Shown: positions 27,688 through 37,118 of the stretch, in pieces
How the letters are laid out: the number at the start of each line of letters is the position of its first letter
Numbering within the stretch: the first letter of the stretch is position 1
NCBI RefSeq assembly: GCF_004362715.1
Contig: NZ_SNYC01000003.1
Location: forward strand, 1,055,601-1,119,600
DNA from: Pedobacter metabolipauper
Lineage (GTDB): Bacteria > Bacteroidota > Bacteroidia > Sphingobacteriales > Sphingobacteriaceae
Length of the DNA stretch: 64,000 nucleotides
Direction of reading: 5' to 3'
The notes under the pieces: model-generated
Told to the model about the DNA's origin: nothing
The model's database searches: none
Seen by the model: only the letters and a program-made list of their open reading frames with translations
Translations under genes and position numbers: made by a program

Positions 27688-29424
27688 ATGATAAAATCAA
27701 AGCTCCTACTCCTGTTCTTACTTACAACTTCCTTAAAATTAGCAGCACAAACTGTAGATACGGTTAATAAAAATAAAGACCTGGAATTCATTACCGGTTC
27801 AAAAATCGAGGTTGCCAGTCTTACGCCATTGCAAACAAACAATCTAACTGTATTAGGTAAGATATGGGGATTTTTAAAGTATTATCATCCCGCCGTTGGA
27901 AAAGGAAATTATAACTGGGATTTCGAACTTTTCAGGGTAACACCTAAAATATTAGCTGCTAAAACAGATCAGGAGAGAAATAAAGTACTTTTTAACTGGA
28001 TATCGGCTTTAGGCACATTTAAAACTAGCGAAAAGGTTCCGGTTGCTAAAGGCAATATTAAATACAAACCAAATTTTTCCTGGTTTAAGTCCAATAAACT
28101 CAGTCCCGAAATTATCAGCCTGTTAAATACCATCCAGCAAGCAGAACGCCGGGAAGAAAATTACTATGTAAAACTATATGATGCAGAAACGCCAATAGCC
28201 ATTTTTAAGAACGAAGCCGATTACAGCAGTTTAAAATACCCGGATGCAGGCTATCGTCTGCTGGCATTGTTCAAATTCTGGAACATCTACGAATACTTTT
28301 CACCCTACAAAAACCTGACGGATAAGCCCTGGTCCGGAATTTTAAATGAATACATCACGAAATTGATTTCAGCAAAAAATGAGTTGGAATACAAACTTAT
28401 AATAGCCGCACTGGTGGCGGAAACGAAGGATTCACATTCTGACATATCTACTCTCGAATTTCCGTTAAGGAGTTATTTTGGTATTTATTCACCAAATGTT
28501 GTTATTGATTTTGTAGCTGAGCTCCCTGTGGTAAGCTATAGCAAAGATGAGGGAACAATTCCCAGATCTTTGAAAAAAGGAGATGTTATTCAGCAGATCA
28601 ATGGTGTTCCGGTAGCGAAACTGATAAAAGAAAAATCGCAGTACATTACAGCGTCAAACAGAACCATGGAATTGAAAAAGCTGTCGGCCTTATTACTCAG
28701 AACTAAGGATACATTGCTACGGGTAACTTTTATGCGCGATAAAAAGATAGATACCATTGAGCTTAAATGCCATCACCTTAACCGAATGTATTACGGAAAA
28801 CCATTACCTGCAGATACGGGCTTTAGGATGATCAATCCGGATATTGCATACATCCATGCCAGCAGGATCGGAACAAGATTGAAATCCGTGATGCCAATTG
28901 CGATAAATACCAAAGCCATGATACTGGATTTAAGAACTTATCCAAAGCCAACCAGCTTTGGCTGGGATATTGGTAAATTTTTATTTAATGAACCCGCAGA
29001 GGTTGCCCGATACACTGCAGTAAATATTGAAGCACCAGGTTTGTTTACTTATTTGCCTGACGACTACATGGCGCATGTGAGAATTGGCGCAGTTAATCCT
29101 AGTCCTTATAAAGGCAGGGTAATTGTGCTGGTGAATGAAGAAACCTGGAGTTTGGGTGAACTGACGGCAATGGCATTACGCGCAGGGCCAAACACCATTA
29201 TAGTTGGAAGTCAGACAGCTGGTGCAGATGGCTCAGTAGGTTTGCCCGTCTCTTTTCCGGGTGGCCAAAGCGTTGGATTTACACAAATAGGCGTTTATTA
29301 CCCTAATGGTAAGGAGACTCAAAGGATAGGGATTGTGCCGAATGTGAAAGTTAAGCCCACAATTCAGGGAATTAAAGAAGACCGCGACGAGATTCTGGAG
29401 AAGGCAATATCACTGGTAAATTAA
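27688..29424 (+). CDS. S41-family peptidase, exported
   Basis: A 578-residue protein with a signal peptide (LLLLFLLTTSLKLAAQ). A PDZ-like region (GDVIQQINGVPVAKL, about 295-345) precedes the S41 catalytic domain (MILDLRTYPKP, VNEETWSLGELTAMAL, VGSQTAGADGSVGLPVSF). The likely Ser is that of WSLGE; the CtpA Lys position holds Ala-Asp, as in many S41B-type members, so I do not call it broken. It shares orientation with the preceding S41 gene but differs in the N-terminal domain, so the two are distant paralogues. A gap of 150 nt suggests its own promoter. Confidence 0.87.
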   Translation: MIKSKLLLLFLLTTSLKLAAQTVDTVNKNKDLEFITGSKIEVASLTPLQTNNLTVLGKIWGFLKYYHPAVGKGNYNWDFELFRVTPKILAAKTDQERNKVLFNWISALGTFKTSEKVPVAKGNIKYKPNFSWFKSNKLSPEIISLLNTIQQAERREENYYVKLYDAETPIAIFKNEADYSSLKYPDAGYRLLALFKFWNIYEYFSPYKNLTDKPWSGILNEYITKLISAKNELEYKLIIAALVAETKDSHSDISTLEFPLRSYFGIYSPNVVIDFVAELPVVSYSKDEGTIPRSLKKGDVIQQINGVPVAKLIKEKSQYITASNRTMELKKLSALLLRTKDTLLRVTFMRDKKIDTIELKCHHLNRMYYGKPLPADTGFRMINPDIAYIHASRIGTRLKSVMPIAINTKAMILDLRTYPKPTSFGWDIGKFLFNEPAEVARYTAVNIEAPGLFTYLPDDYMAHVRIGAVNPSPYKGRVIVLVNEETWSLGELTAMALRAGPNTIIVGSQTAGADGSVGLPVSFPGGQSVGFTQIGVYYPNGKETQRIGIVPNVKVKPTIQGIKEDRDEILEKAISLVN

Positions 29425-29448
29425 TAAGCAGTAATCGCCATTAATGAT

Positions 29449-29697
29449 TTATTTCAGATTTCGTTCTTTTAACAGTTTTTCTAATTCTTTATTATCTTTT
29501 GAATTATTAAATAATTTGTAGGCAAAAAACAAAGGAATTAGCCCAAAAAAACCTAAACTGTTTTTTGCAATGCTGTAAATTACAATCCCAATCAACATTC
29601 CAATCAATACCGCATTAATTATTGAGGTCGATTTTATTTTTTTTGCCTCGTCCAACAGTTCCTGATCTGTTAATTCTGATAGTTCTTTTTGTTCCAT
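29449..29697 (-). CDS. Small two-helix membrane protein, function unknown
   Basis: An 82-residue protein with a charged N-terminal helix (ELSELTDQELLDEAKKIK), two hydrophobic segments (INAVLIGMLIGIVIYSIA and LGFFGLIPLFFAYKLF) and a charged tail (DNKELEKLLKERNLK). Codon use fits coding sequence and it does not overlap another gene. I do not recognise a characterised family. It is convergent with the second S41 gene. Confidence 0.6.
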   Translation of the reverse strand: MEQKELSELTDQELLDEAKKIKSTSIINAVLIGMLIGIVIYSIAKNSLGFFGLIPLFFAYKLFNNSKDNKELEKLLKERNLK

Positions 29698-29914
29698 TGG
29701 TCCTATTTAATGTTATACGATTATGTTGATTTGGTCTGTTATAGTAGCAGCCAACGCTCAAATATACGTAACCCAATATAATTTCAAAATTTTTAAAAAA
29801 GCGGTATCATAGCTTATTTATACCTGTTTAAGCTTTTTCGTTATATGTTTTTGGATGTCTTTTGCTAAAAGTTTATTCAAAAAATTCCCTGGATTAGAAT
29901 TAACACAAATTCCG

Positions 29915-29922
29915 TAGCTTTG
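29915..29922 (+). promoter_or_regulatory. -7 element 4 nt before an araC start codon
   Basis: TAGCTTTG matches TAnnTTTG exactly and ends 4 nt before the ATG at 29927, so transcription would begin at or next to the start codon. No strong -33 TTTG is seen. Confidence 0.45.
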
Positions 29923-29926
29923 GTCA

Positions 29927-30814
29927 ATGCAACTCCCTATCCCCGATCAGCAACTGCCCATTTATTCACTGGAACCAGATGAAAGCGGAAATAAAAATTT
30001 CAGGGTATATCATTTTGAGGGCACCATGCCCACCGAGTCAGATCTGCTGCTACCGCACCGAAAAGACCACTACCTTTTCGTATTTATGAGACGGGGCGGA
30101 ACAAGGCACTGGATTGACATGATCCCCTATGAACTGAAAGATAATACCGCCTATCTTTTGCGACCAAATCAGATCATCGTGAAAGAAGGAACAGATGAAC
30201 TATGGAGTACTGGGATTGCCTTTACCCGGGAATTTTTATCACTCCAGGAAAACGCTTCCTTAAATCAGCTCGCGCTCATCCAGGATTCTGAGCATCCCCT
30301 TGAACTGCCGCTTAGTGAATCGGATGTCGGGTTTGTTGAAGATATGTTGACCAGGATCAACGCAGAATACCAGGTTCGGAGTGAATGGCAGCAACGGATG
30401 CTAACAGCCTATCTTACTTTGCTTTTTACTTATATCAGTCGCATCTACCAGGCGCAGCATAAAAACAGTGTTCCTTCATTTGAAAAGCAGCTGATCAAAA
30501 CCTTTCACACCAGGATAAACGAGTGCTTCCATGAGTTGCATGAAGTTGCCGATTATGCCTCATTACTTAACATTTCAGCTGGCCATTTGAGCGAAACAGT
30601 AAAAACACAAAGCGGAAAGCCAGCGATCAAGCACATTCACGAGCGTTTGATATTGGAGGCCAAACGCTTGCTTTTCCATACCGGCAATTCTTTAAAAGAA
30701 ATTGCCTTTGAGCTTGGATTTTCCGATGCCTCATACTTTAACCGCTTCTTTAAAAGAGAAACCGGAGCCACTCCAAATGAGTACAGGATCAATACCCGTA
30801 AAATGTACCATTAA
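29927..30814 (+). CDS. AraC-family transcriptional regulator
   Basis: A 295-residue regulator with an N-terminal cupin-like domain (KDHYLFVFMRRGGTRHWID) and a C-terminal AraC DNA-binding domain (YASLLNISAGHLSETVKTQ, LKEIAFELGFSDASYFNRFF). It belongs to a different subgroup from the paralogous pair at 22020 and 47467. The SDR gene 66 nt downstream on the same strand is the likely target. A -7 box lies only 4 nt upstream of its ATG. Confidence 0.92.
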   Translation: MQLPIPDQQLPIYSLEPDESGNKNFRVYHFEGTMPTESDLLLPHRKDHYLFVFMRRGGTRHWIDMIPYELKDNTAYLLRPNQIIVKEGTDELWSTGIAFTREFLSLQENASLNQLALIQDSEHPLELPLSESDVGFVEDMLTRINAEYQVRSEWQQRMLTAYLTLLFTYISRIYQAQHKNSVPSFEKQLIKTFHTRINECFHELHEVADYASLLNISAGHLSETVKTQSGKPAIKHIHERLILEAKRLLFHTGNSLKEIAFELGFSDASYFNRFFKRETGATPNEYRINTRKMYH

Positions 30815-30853
30815 TACCATTCGATGTGTTATAACCAACCGGTGCGCGGATAG

Positions 30854-30861
30854 TAGATTTG
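30854..30861 (+). promoter_or_regulatory. -7 element upstream of the SDR gene
   Basis: TAGATTTG matches TAnnTTTG exactly, 19 nt before the SDR ATG. The -33 region is weak, consistent with dependence on an activator such as the adjacent AraC protein. Confidence 0.45.
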
Positions 30862-30880
30862 CAGAATAAAATTTATAATC

Positions 30881-31618
30881 ATGAAAACAGCACTTATAAC
30901 GGGAGCAAACAAAAGCATCGGCTTCGAAACTGCAATACAATTAATACAACAGGGATACTATGTTTACCTGGGTTCCAGAGACCTCAAAAAGGGTGAGCAG
31001 GCAGTGCAGCAGCTGCATGCATTGGGCCTAACAGCAGTAGAAGCCCTGGCAATCGATGTAGACGACAAGGAATCTATTAAAGAGGCAAGAACAACTGTAG
31101 GCAAGAAAACAAAAACATTAGATGTATTGATCAACAACGCAGGTATTTCCGGGGGTATGCCCCAAACACCGCTTGAGACAGATCCAGGCATTTTTAAACA
31201 GGTATTTGAAACCAATTATTTCGGTGTCATATCCGTAACCCAGGCATTTATTGATCTGCTCAAATTAGCACCAGCACCCAGAATCGTCAATGTTACTTCG
31301 GGATTGGGCTCACTTACCCTGCATAATGACCCCACATGGAAATATTATCCGTATAAAGCCTCGGCTTACATGGCCTCTAAGGCAGCACTTAACGCCTATA
31401 CCATTTCCCTAGCCTACGACTTGCGTGACACCACTTTTAAAGTAAATTCAGTTGATCCCGGCTATACAGCCACCGACTTCAATCATCATACCGGCCCCGG
31501 AAGCATAGAAGATGCCGCAGCAAGAGTAGTAAAAGCAGCAGTATTAGGCCCGGAAGGTTTGACAGGCCAATTTTTCAGCGATGACAATTCTCCAGAAACC
31601 GGCATCAGTCCATGGTAA
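30881..31618 (+). CDS. Short-chain dehydrogenase/reductase
   Basis: A 245-residue classical SDR. The nucleotide-binding motif TGANKSIGFETA is near the N-terminus, LINNAGISGG is the NNAG motif, the catalytic Ser lies in VNVTSGLGSL, and YMASKAAL holds the Tyr-x3-Lys pair. The Arg at GSRDLKK favours NADP(H). It is a cytosolic oxidoreductase with an unknown carbonyl or alcohol substrate. An AraC regulator lies just upstream, and a hairpin follows the stop codon. Confidence 0.92.
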   Translation: MKTALITGANKSIGFETAIQLIQQGYYVYLGSRDLKKGEQAVQQLHALGLTAVEALAIDVDDKESIKEARTTVGKKTKTLDVLINNAGISGGMPQTPLETDPGIFKQVFETNYFGVISVTQAFIDLLKLAPAPRIVNVTSGLGSLTLHNDPTWKYYPYKASAYMASKAALNAYTISLAYDLRDTTFKVNSVDPGYTATDFNHHTGPGSIEDAAARVVKAAVLGPEGLTGQFFSDDNSPETGISPW

Positions 31619-31915
31619 AATAAGAAACCATTGGCAGCTGAAACGCTCGCCAATGGTATGACTTTAAAATATTTTACTTTTAACAGGTACCTTACATATA
31701 GTTGACCGTCTTAATTGTACGATGATTAATTACAGATAGGCGGAAGAAGTTGGATGACCTATTCCCCTATCATTTAATCAACAGTAACCGATAGTAAATA
31801 GAGATCATAGATTTATATCAATAAGGTACGGGAGTAGTAAGACTAGTGCCGGATTAATTTCCGGCATAAAGAAAGAAATATAATGGGTATCTTGCGGCAT
31901 TATTAAATACTGCTT
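31619..31915. other. Intergenic region between SDR and RNA helicase
   Basis: Apart from the SDR terminator hairpin, this 297-nt stretch holds a perfect 7-bp dyad, TGCCGGA (31847-31853) with TCCGGCA (31860-31866), in the probable leader or upstream region of the helicase gene. I see no open reading frame of interest. A long leader with structure would fit an RNA helicase gene but is unproven. Confidence 0.4.
31628..31656 (+). terminator. Hairpin after the SDR gene
   Basis: CCATTGGC and GCCAATGG form a perfect 8-bp stem with an inner AGC/GCT pairing, 9 nt after the SDR stop. No clear T tract follows. Confidence 0.45.
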
Positions 31916-33046
31916 ATGCCTTTCAGTTCACTTGGTTTATCACCTGCTTTATTAAAAGCACTGACAGATCAGAATTTCACCTTGCCTACACCAATTCAGG
32001 AAGCTGCCATCCCTGCTATTTTAAATAAACAAGATGTATTGGGCATCGCTAAAACAGGCTCAGGAAAAACTGCCGCCTATGTTTTGCCTGTACTCATGAA
32101 TTTGCAGCAGTCAATCGGCGTTAAAAACCGACATGTCAATGTATTGGTCCTAACCCCTACCCGTGAACTGGCAGAACAGGTAAAAGAGGTATTTAAAACC
32201 TTTAGCAAAGCGCTGACCCAGCCTGTTAAAACACTGGCCGTATATGGCGGAGTATCCATCAACCCGCAAATGATGGCCTTGCAAGGCGTACATGTTTTGG
32301 TTGCTACACCTGGAAGATTATTGGAATTGGTCGATTCAAATTCAGTATCCTTAGCAAGCATTCAAACATTGGTATTGGATGAGGCAGACAAGATGCTGAA
32401 TTTAGGATTTAAAGAAGAAGTGAATAAAATTCTTGCACTTTTACCTAAACAGCGTCAAAACATATTGTTATCTGCCACATTGAGTAACGACCTTGAGCAC
32501 ATTCATCAAATCCTGCTGCATGAGCCCGTGGTAATCAAAATTGCAGAGGAAGAAGTTTCACTAGACCTGATCAACCAGGTGGCTTATATCGTTTCACCAG
32601 AAAAGAAAGGCCCCTTTCTGCGTTACCTGATCAACCATCATGATATGAAGCAGGTATTGGTATTTGCATCATCTGTTCAGCTGGTAGATGCCATTGTGAA
32701 TAAACTCCGTAAAAATAACATTGAAGCAAGAGCTATTCACAGTAAAAAAAGCCAGGGATCCAGAACAGAATCTTTAACGCATTTTAAATCCGGGAAATTA
32801 AGGGTATTGGTGGCTACAGATCTTATGGCAAGGGGAATAGACATTAACTTTCTTCCTTTTGTAATTAATTATGAATTACCACGATCACCTAAAGATTATA
32901 TTCACCGCATCGGCAGAACTGGCCGTGCAGAATCCGCTGGAGAAGCGATTTCGCTGGTTAGCAATGATGAATTACATCATTTTGAGGTGATCCAAAAAAA
33001 GATGGGAAAACAAGTGAAACTAATTGACGGAGCAGGTATTGTTTAA
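31916..33046 (+). CDS. DEAD-box RNA helicase (RhlE-like)
   Basis: A 376-residue ATP-dependent RNA helicase with the full motif set: Q motif (TLPTPIQEAAIP), motif I (AKTGSGKT), Ib (TPGRLLE), II (DEAD), III (SAT), V (ARGID) and VI (HRIGRTGRAES). It ends soon after the second RecA-like domain and lacks the basic C-terminal tail of longer RhlE proteins, so it is a minimal core. Roles in ribosome assembly or mRNA turnover, often cold-induced, are typical. Its stop codon interlocks with that of the convergent cyclase gene. Confidence 0.94.
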   Translation: MPFSSLGLSPALLKALTDQNFTLPTPIQEAAIPAILNKQDVLGIAKTGSGKTAAYVLPVLMNLQQSIGVKNRHVNVLVLTPTRELAEQVKEVFKTFSKALTQPVKTLAVYGGVSINPQMMALQGVHVLVATPGRLLELVDSNSVSLASIQTLVLDEADKMLNLGFKEEVNKILALLPKQRQNILLSATLSNDLEHIHQILLHEPVVIKIAEEEVSLDLINQVAYIVSPEKKGPFLRYLINHHDMKQVLVFASSVQLVDAIVNKLRKNNIEARAIHSKKSQGSRTESLTHFKSGKLRVLVATDLMARGIDINFLPFVINYELPRSPKDYIHRIGRTGRAESAGEAISLVSNDELHHFEVIQKKMGKQVKLIDGAGIV

Positions 33047-34197
33047 TTAGAAATAAGATCTATACCAACGATCTCCGTATCCTGAGATTTGCCCTTGAGG
33101 TTAACCATCCCCAAATGCTCAATTTGAAAACTACTTGTTTGAGATAGTCCGTTTACGAAATACGCCGATGCCAGCAGCTTTTTTCCGTAATGGTTACACA
33201 GAGACTGGATTCTTGCAGCGGTATTCAGTATGTCGCCATGATAGGCAATTTCCCGCTTAATATTTCCTATCTCTACAGCGGTAACTAATCCGGAATGCAG
33301 TCCCGCTTTGAAGGATGGTACTGAACCATATTTACTGATGTAGTGATCGGTACGCGTTTGGAACTTGTTTTCACAGGCAAAAAAGAATTCGATAGCAGCA
33401 TGGTCAGCAATACTATGCTCCATTGGCCAGCTGATCACAATCTCATCCCCTACATATTGATAAACTTCTGCATAATAAGGGCCAAGCATATGGTTGATAT
33501 CCAGAAATGCATCTCTGATAAAATTGCTGTATTTTACATGGCCCATCGATTCTGCCAGCGACGTAGACGACTTCAGGTCCATAAATAAAAAGATCCGTTC
33601 TTCCTCAACAGGAGTTGAATATTTACCAAGTAACAATGGTAGCAGAACTCCAGGGCCGTATTTTTTATTAACCTGGTTAATGAATATCAGCAGAACATTC
33701 ATGATAAAATAATAGATCAGATAGACAATGAAGAAATATTTTAATGTACCCTGATCTAAAACCAGCTTCTTATTCAGACCTGACAAAGGAATCCATGTGT
33801 TTGTTAATATAACGTAGTATACGCCAAAGAAAAGGAAACTGAATAGCGTAGAAAAGGTCAATTTAAAAACCAGGTAACGGCCAAGGTTACCCTTTTCTAT
33901 CAATTTGTTCTCCACATAGTAATCTGCGGTACCCTGAAAAAAACCATAGATCGCGCCAAGTATAATGGATATGGTCAATATTTCCCAAATCTCAAACTTC
34001 AACAGGATCGTCAGATATTGGGCGATAGCCAACATACTGAAATATACGATCAGGACAAAGATAATATTTGCCCAAACCCAGAAATTTATCTGAATCGTCG
34101 TAAAACTCAGCATCGGATACTTTGCAGAGAACCGCCTCGCCTGTTTTGTATAATTGAAACCTTTAGCCATTTCAAAAGATAAAGATACATTATTCAA
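33043..34197 (-). CDS. Membrane-bound class III adenylate/guanylate cyclase-like protein
   Basis: A 384-residue protein with four or five membrane helices in the first 200 residues and a C-terminal class III cyclase homology domain. The metal-binding Asp residues appear in FLFMDLKSSTSLAE and QYVGDEIVISW, and GDILNTAARIQSLC carries the late conserved Asn-Arg region. It could make cAMP or another cyclic nucleotide; substrate-specifying residues cannot be judged safely here. The stop overlaps the convergent helicase gene by 4 nt. Confidence 0.85.
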   Translation of the reverse strand: MNNVSLSFEMAKGFNYTKQARRFSAKYPMLSFTTIQINFWVWANIIFVLIVYFSMLAIAQYLTILLKFEIWEILTISIILGAIYGFFQGTADYYVENKLIEKGNLGRYLVFKLTFSTLFSFLFFGVYYVILTNTWIPLSGLNKKLVLDQGTLKYFFIVYLIYYFIMNVLLIFINQVNKKYGPGVLLPLLLGKYSTPVEEERIFLFMDLKSSTSLAESMGHVKYSNFIRDAFLDINHMLGPYYAEVYQYVGDEIVISWPMEHSIADHAAIEFFFACENKFQTRTDHYISKYGSVPSFKAGLHSGLVTAVEIGNIKREIAYHGDILNTAARIQSLCNHYGKKLLASAYFVNGLSQTSSFQIEHLGMVNLKGKSQDTEIVGIDLISN

Positions 34198-34295
34198 ACA
34201 AGCATCAGCCCTTGGATTCTTTCATTATCTAAACTGAATGAATCGGTCTCCTTACTAAACCACCATAAAATGATTGATCTTGCATCGATATTTAA

Positions 34296-35015
34296 TTAGT
34301 GTTTAATTAAAACATCAATTAAAAGTCCTAAAAGAAATGCCAAAGTAAAGAATGAGATCATTCCTAACATATAAGAAGCAAACGCTTTTAAATAGCTGGC
34401 CACTTTCATCTTTTCAAAAAAATGGCCAATTGCCCAGGTACAATAACCCACGCCGGCAACTCCGGCACCTTTCATTATGTTTAGTTTCGTTAACCCTTCC
34501 AAAAGGGCAAAGGCAGCAAAGATCAACATACCCATTCCCATTACAAAACATAACAGGATCAGCATCTCAAAAAAATTGTAGTTATATTTTCTAAAAAACA
34601 GTTTCAGCCAAAACGCGATAAATATACCCATCATAATATTTGCATACCCGTAATGGCTTTGAATCCAATTAAAAATTAGGGATACCGATGAACCCTTGGT
34701 ATCATCGGAATTAACGTAACCATCTTCAATGTGAAAGTAATGAATGGTTAAAGTATAGATTAACGAAGATAAAATTACAAATATGATTGGCTTTACAAGT
34801 CTGTTTCTATTGTCCGTTATAAATTCTCTTATGTTTTGCCCAGGTCTGACCAATAACTCCCTTATGGTAAATAAGATTCCTTTTTCAAAATGTAAAACAT
34901 GTTCAATCTCATGGATAATATAATGACTATCTATTCTTTTTATCTTGATGGGAAGTCCGCAATTGGAACAATAACTTCCGGTTAGTTCATGATTACAGTG
35001 CTTACAATTACTCAT
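34296..35015 (-). CDS. DUF3667 membrane protein with N-terminal zinc ribbon
   Basis: A 239-residue protein. The N-terminus is a zinc ribbon (CKHC and CSNC, residues 4-19), followed by the DUF3667 signature HYIIHEIEHVLHFEKGILFT and RELLVRPGQNIREFI, then four or five membrane helices. DUF3667 proteins are widespread in Bacteroidota and uncharacterised. The gene appears monocistronic. Confidence 0.85.
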   Translation of the reverse strand: MSNCKHCNHELTGSYCSNCGLPIKIKRIDSHYIIHEIEHVLHFEKGILFTIRELLVRPGQNIREFITDNRNRLVKPIIFVILSSLIYTLTIHYFHIEDGYVNSDDTKGSSVSLIFNWIQSHYGYANIMMGIFIAFWLKLFFRKYNYNFFEMLILLCFVMGMGMLIFAAFALLEGLTKLNIMKGAGVAGVGYCTWAIGHFFEKMKVASYLKAFASYMLGMISFFTLAFLLGLLIDVLIKH

Positions 35016-35093
35016 GTGTTCTCTATAGTTTTTCAGTTATTAATAGCAGATAATGGAAGGTTACCATATACTTTACTTGTCATTCCCGCCTTT

Positions 35094-35906
35094 TTAGTGT
35101 TTATCAGCAGTCTTTTTGAATGCATCCATGGTCAGAATTGCAAGCAATTGCTTTTGACAATCCCAGATATTAACAAAGTTTTCGGAAATAACAATATGCT
35201 TTCCCCAATTTGCAAATTTACTATAAAGCATTAATGTGCAGACATCAGTAGACGTGATAAAGTCGCCCGTTTCAGGCAAATGGCTATGGGTGGTTTCCGA
35301 AAGCTCTTTAGTATAGTTAATAGGAATAATGTTTTTATGCAATCGTTTGGTGTTGATCAGTTGGTTGGATTGATCAAAAGTAAGCAAGTAGTCATTACCA
35401 AAAATGATAGTTCCAGTTACGTTGGGACCAGTCAAAACAAACACTTTCTTAGATTCTTTGTCAATCAGCGGGATAAGATTAAGGCTGGTATTGTTATACT
35501 TCTTAAATAGCGTATCTGTATTGATAGCTTTCAATGCCGTTCGGCGAATTTTGAATAATTCAAGTTCTGTTTTTGTAAATTGTCGTGCTGTAGTATCAAC
35601 AATTACGGTATTGATATCAAAATTTTGGTTAAATGTAAAAGTAATAACCGGATCTGGATTATTCGTTTTACCAAAAAAAACACATTTATTTTGTGCTCCT
35701 TCAGAATAAGAAAAATAGCCGCCTGATTCAGCTCCTTTTTGCTTAAACCTCGCTTGCAAAACATCTGTGCCATACCATGAAGCCATTTCAGATTGATACA
35801 ATAACTTTCCCTCAGCTACTATGGTTGCTGTCACCTTATCTATATTCTGAGCTTTTGCCAGAGAAATCGTGCAGGAAGCAATAATAAAGAGCGCTTTAAA
35901 TTTCAT
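35094..35906 (-). CDS. Exported protein of unknown function
   Basis: A 270-residue protein with a clear signal peptide (LFIIASCTISLAKAQ). I do not recognise the family. Visible features are an early KLLYQSEMASWYGTDVL segment, beta-rich middle regions, and a C-terminal block EKTTHS-type stretch followed by FANWGKHIVISENFVNIWDC. Composition and the signal peptide suggest a periplasmic or outer-membrane-facing protein that reports on or processes a small ligand, but this is a guess. Same strand as the DUF3667 gene, 78 nt upstream of it. Confidence 0.65.
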   Translation of the reverse strand: MKFKALFIIASCTISLAKAQNIDKVTATIVAEGKLLYQSEMASWYGTDVLQARFKQKGAESGGYFSYSEGAQNKCVFFGKTNNPDPVITFTFNQNFDINTVIVDTTARQFTKTELELFKIRRTALKAINTDTLFKKYNNTSLNLIPLIDKESKKVFVLTGPNVTGTIIFGNDYLLTFDQSNQLINTKRLHKNIIPINYTKELSETTHSHLPETGDFITSTDVCTLMLYSKFANWGKHIVISENFVNIWDCQKQLLAILTMDAFKKTADKH

Positions 35907-36031
35907 ACGATTAAATGTATTTTTTCCTGAAATCTACTCATTTTCTGAGCTAATAGCTATGTTTTAAATAAGATTTTTTCATAAATGGCGTAAGCTTTTT
36001 GATTTCAATGGATAATTGTATCTTGGTATCT

Positions 36032-36607
36032 ATGAAAAACCTTAATGACGATAAAAAGAAGCTGTTGCCAGAACAACATGAAGAGCTAATCAATGCATTA
36101 AAGACACGCTTTGAGAAAAATATGAACCGCCATAAAGGACTTGAATGGGCAAAAATACAGGCAAAGCTGGAAACTAATGCTGAAAAACTGTGGTCACTCC
36201 ATGAAATGGAAAGAACCGGGGGCGAACCAGATGTTGTTGGTCTTGATCAAAAGACAGGCGGGTACATCTTTTATGATTGCTCAGCAGAAAGTCCCAATGG
36301 CCGTAGAAGTATTTGTTACGATTACGAAGGACTTGAATCCAGAAAAGAACATAAACCGAAAGACAATGCCATCGATATGGCTGCCAGCATGGGCATTGAA
36401 TTGCTATCTGAAGAAGAATACCGGGAGTTGCAGAAACTTGGACAATTTGATACCAAAACGTCGAGTTGGTTAAAAACACCTGCTGAAATCAGGGAACTTG
36501 GTGGTGCCATCTTTGGTGATTTCAGATATGCTAGCGTATTCATATATCATAACGGCGCACAGTCGTACTATGGTGCCCGGGCATTCCGTGGATCGCTTAG
36601 GATATAG
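36032..36607 (+). CDS. DUF4256 family protein
   Basis: About 191 residues. The DUF4256 signature is clear: ALKTRFEKNMNRHKGLEWA, WSLHEMERTGGEPDVVG, YDCSAESPNGRRSICYD, and KTSSWLKTPAEIRELGGA. It is a soluble cytosolic protein without known function. I prefer the ATG at 36032, where family members begin; an upstream ATG (36008) and TTG (35999) are in frame. A weak -7 box (TATCTTGG, 36018-36025) lies 6 nt before this ATG. Confidence 0.87.
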   Translation: MKNLNDDKKKLLPEQHEELINALKTRFEKNMNRHKGLEWAKIQAKLETNAEKLWSLHEMERTGGEPDVVGLDQKTGGYIFYDCSAESPNGRRSICYDYEGLESRKEHKPKDNAIDMAASMGIELLSEEEYRELQKLGQFDTKTSSWLKTPAEIRELGGAIFGDFRYASVFIYHNGAQSYYGARAFRGSLRI

Positions 36608-36661
36608 AAGTAGTAATTTATGAATGCAGACTAATATCCTTCAGAGCCTATTAAACCTATT

Positions 36662-37108
36662 TTATACGGAAACGTTAAAAACAATTTCCTCAGGCGGTAA
36701 GCACTGGTGATCATCACAAGTACCATATTCCAATTTCCCTTTAATCGTTATTTTCCCCTTAGACTTAATATTAATCTTCTGTTGAAAAACAACCTCTTTC
36801 TCAAAATATCCGATGTTCATATCGAACATCTTATCGAAATGCGTCACAGCTTTAGGCTCCAGCGTCTTACCAACTAATGTGAAATCCTTAGAAGGGTTAA
36901 AAGAGAAAACTGTTCTTGTCGGACCGTTAGCTGCAATATTCTGTGAATAGATATGCCATCCATTTTCAATTGTAGCTTTTATAAGAACGACTGCCTCTTT
37001 TGAATTTATCCGCTTTGCGGCGTAACTCCATTTAACCGGTTTCAAAATTTGCGCACCTGCCAATTCGCTAAGTAAGCAGAAGGCAATAAAAATCAAAAGC
37101 TTTTTCAT
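36662..37108 (-). CDS. Exported DsbD N-terminal-like domain protein
   Basis: A 148-residue protein with a signal peptide (LLIFIAFCLLSELAGAQ) and a single DsbD alpha-like domain. The redox Cys pair is in the C-terminal GTCDDHQCLPPEE motif, and NGWHIYSQNI is typical. DsbD proper also has a membrane domain and a thioredoxin domain; both are absent. It probably accepts or carries thiol reductant in the periplasm. A 21-bp palindrome (37119-37139) begins 10 nt upstream of the ATG. Confidence 0.85.
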   Translation of the reverse strand: MKKLLIFIAFCLLSELAGAQILKPVKWSYAAKRINSKEAVVLIKATIENGWHIYSQNIAANGPTRTVFSFNPSKDFTLVGKTLEPKAVTHFDKMFDMNIGYFEKEVVFQQKINIKSKGKITIKGKLEYGTCDDHQCLPPEEIVFNVSV

Positions 37109-37118
37109 CGTAATTAAT

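Noticed and set aside
27688..29424. Broken S41 peptidase because the CtpA Lys is absent
   Set aside because: Many S41B-type proteins use the TAGADG form, so loss of activity cannot be claimed.
34989..35234. 81-codon plus-strand ORF
   Set aside because: It overlaps the end of the 35094 gene on the other strand and has no recognisable content.
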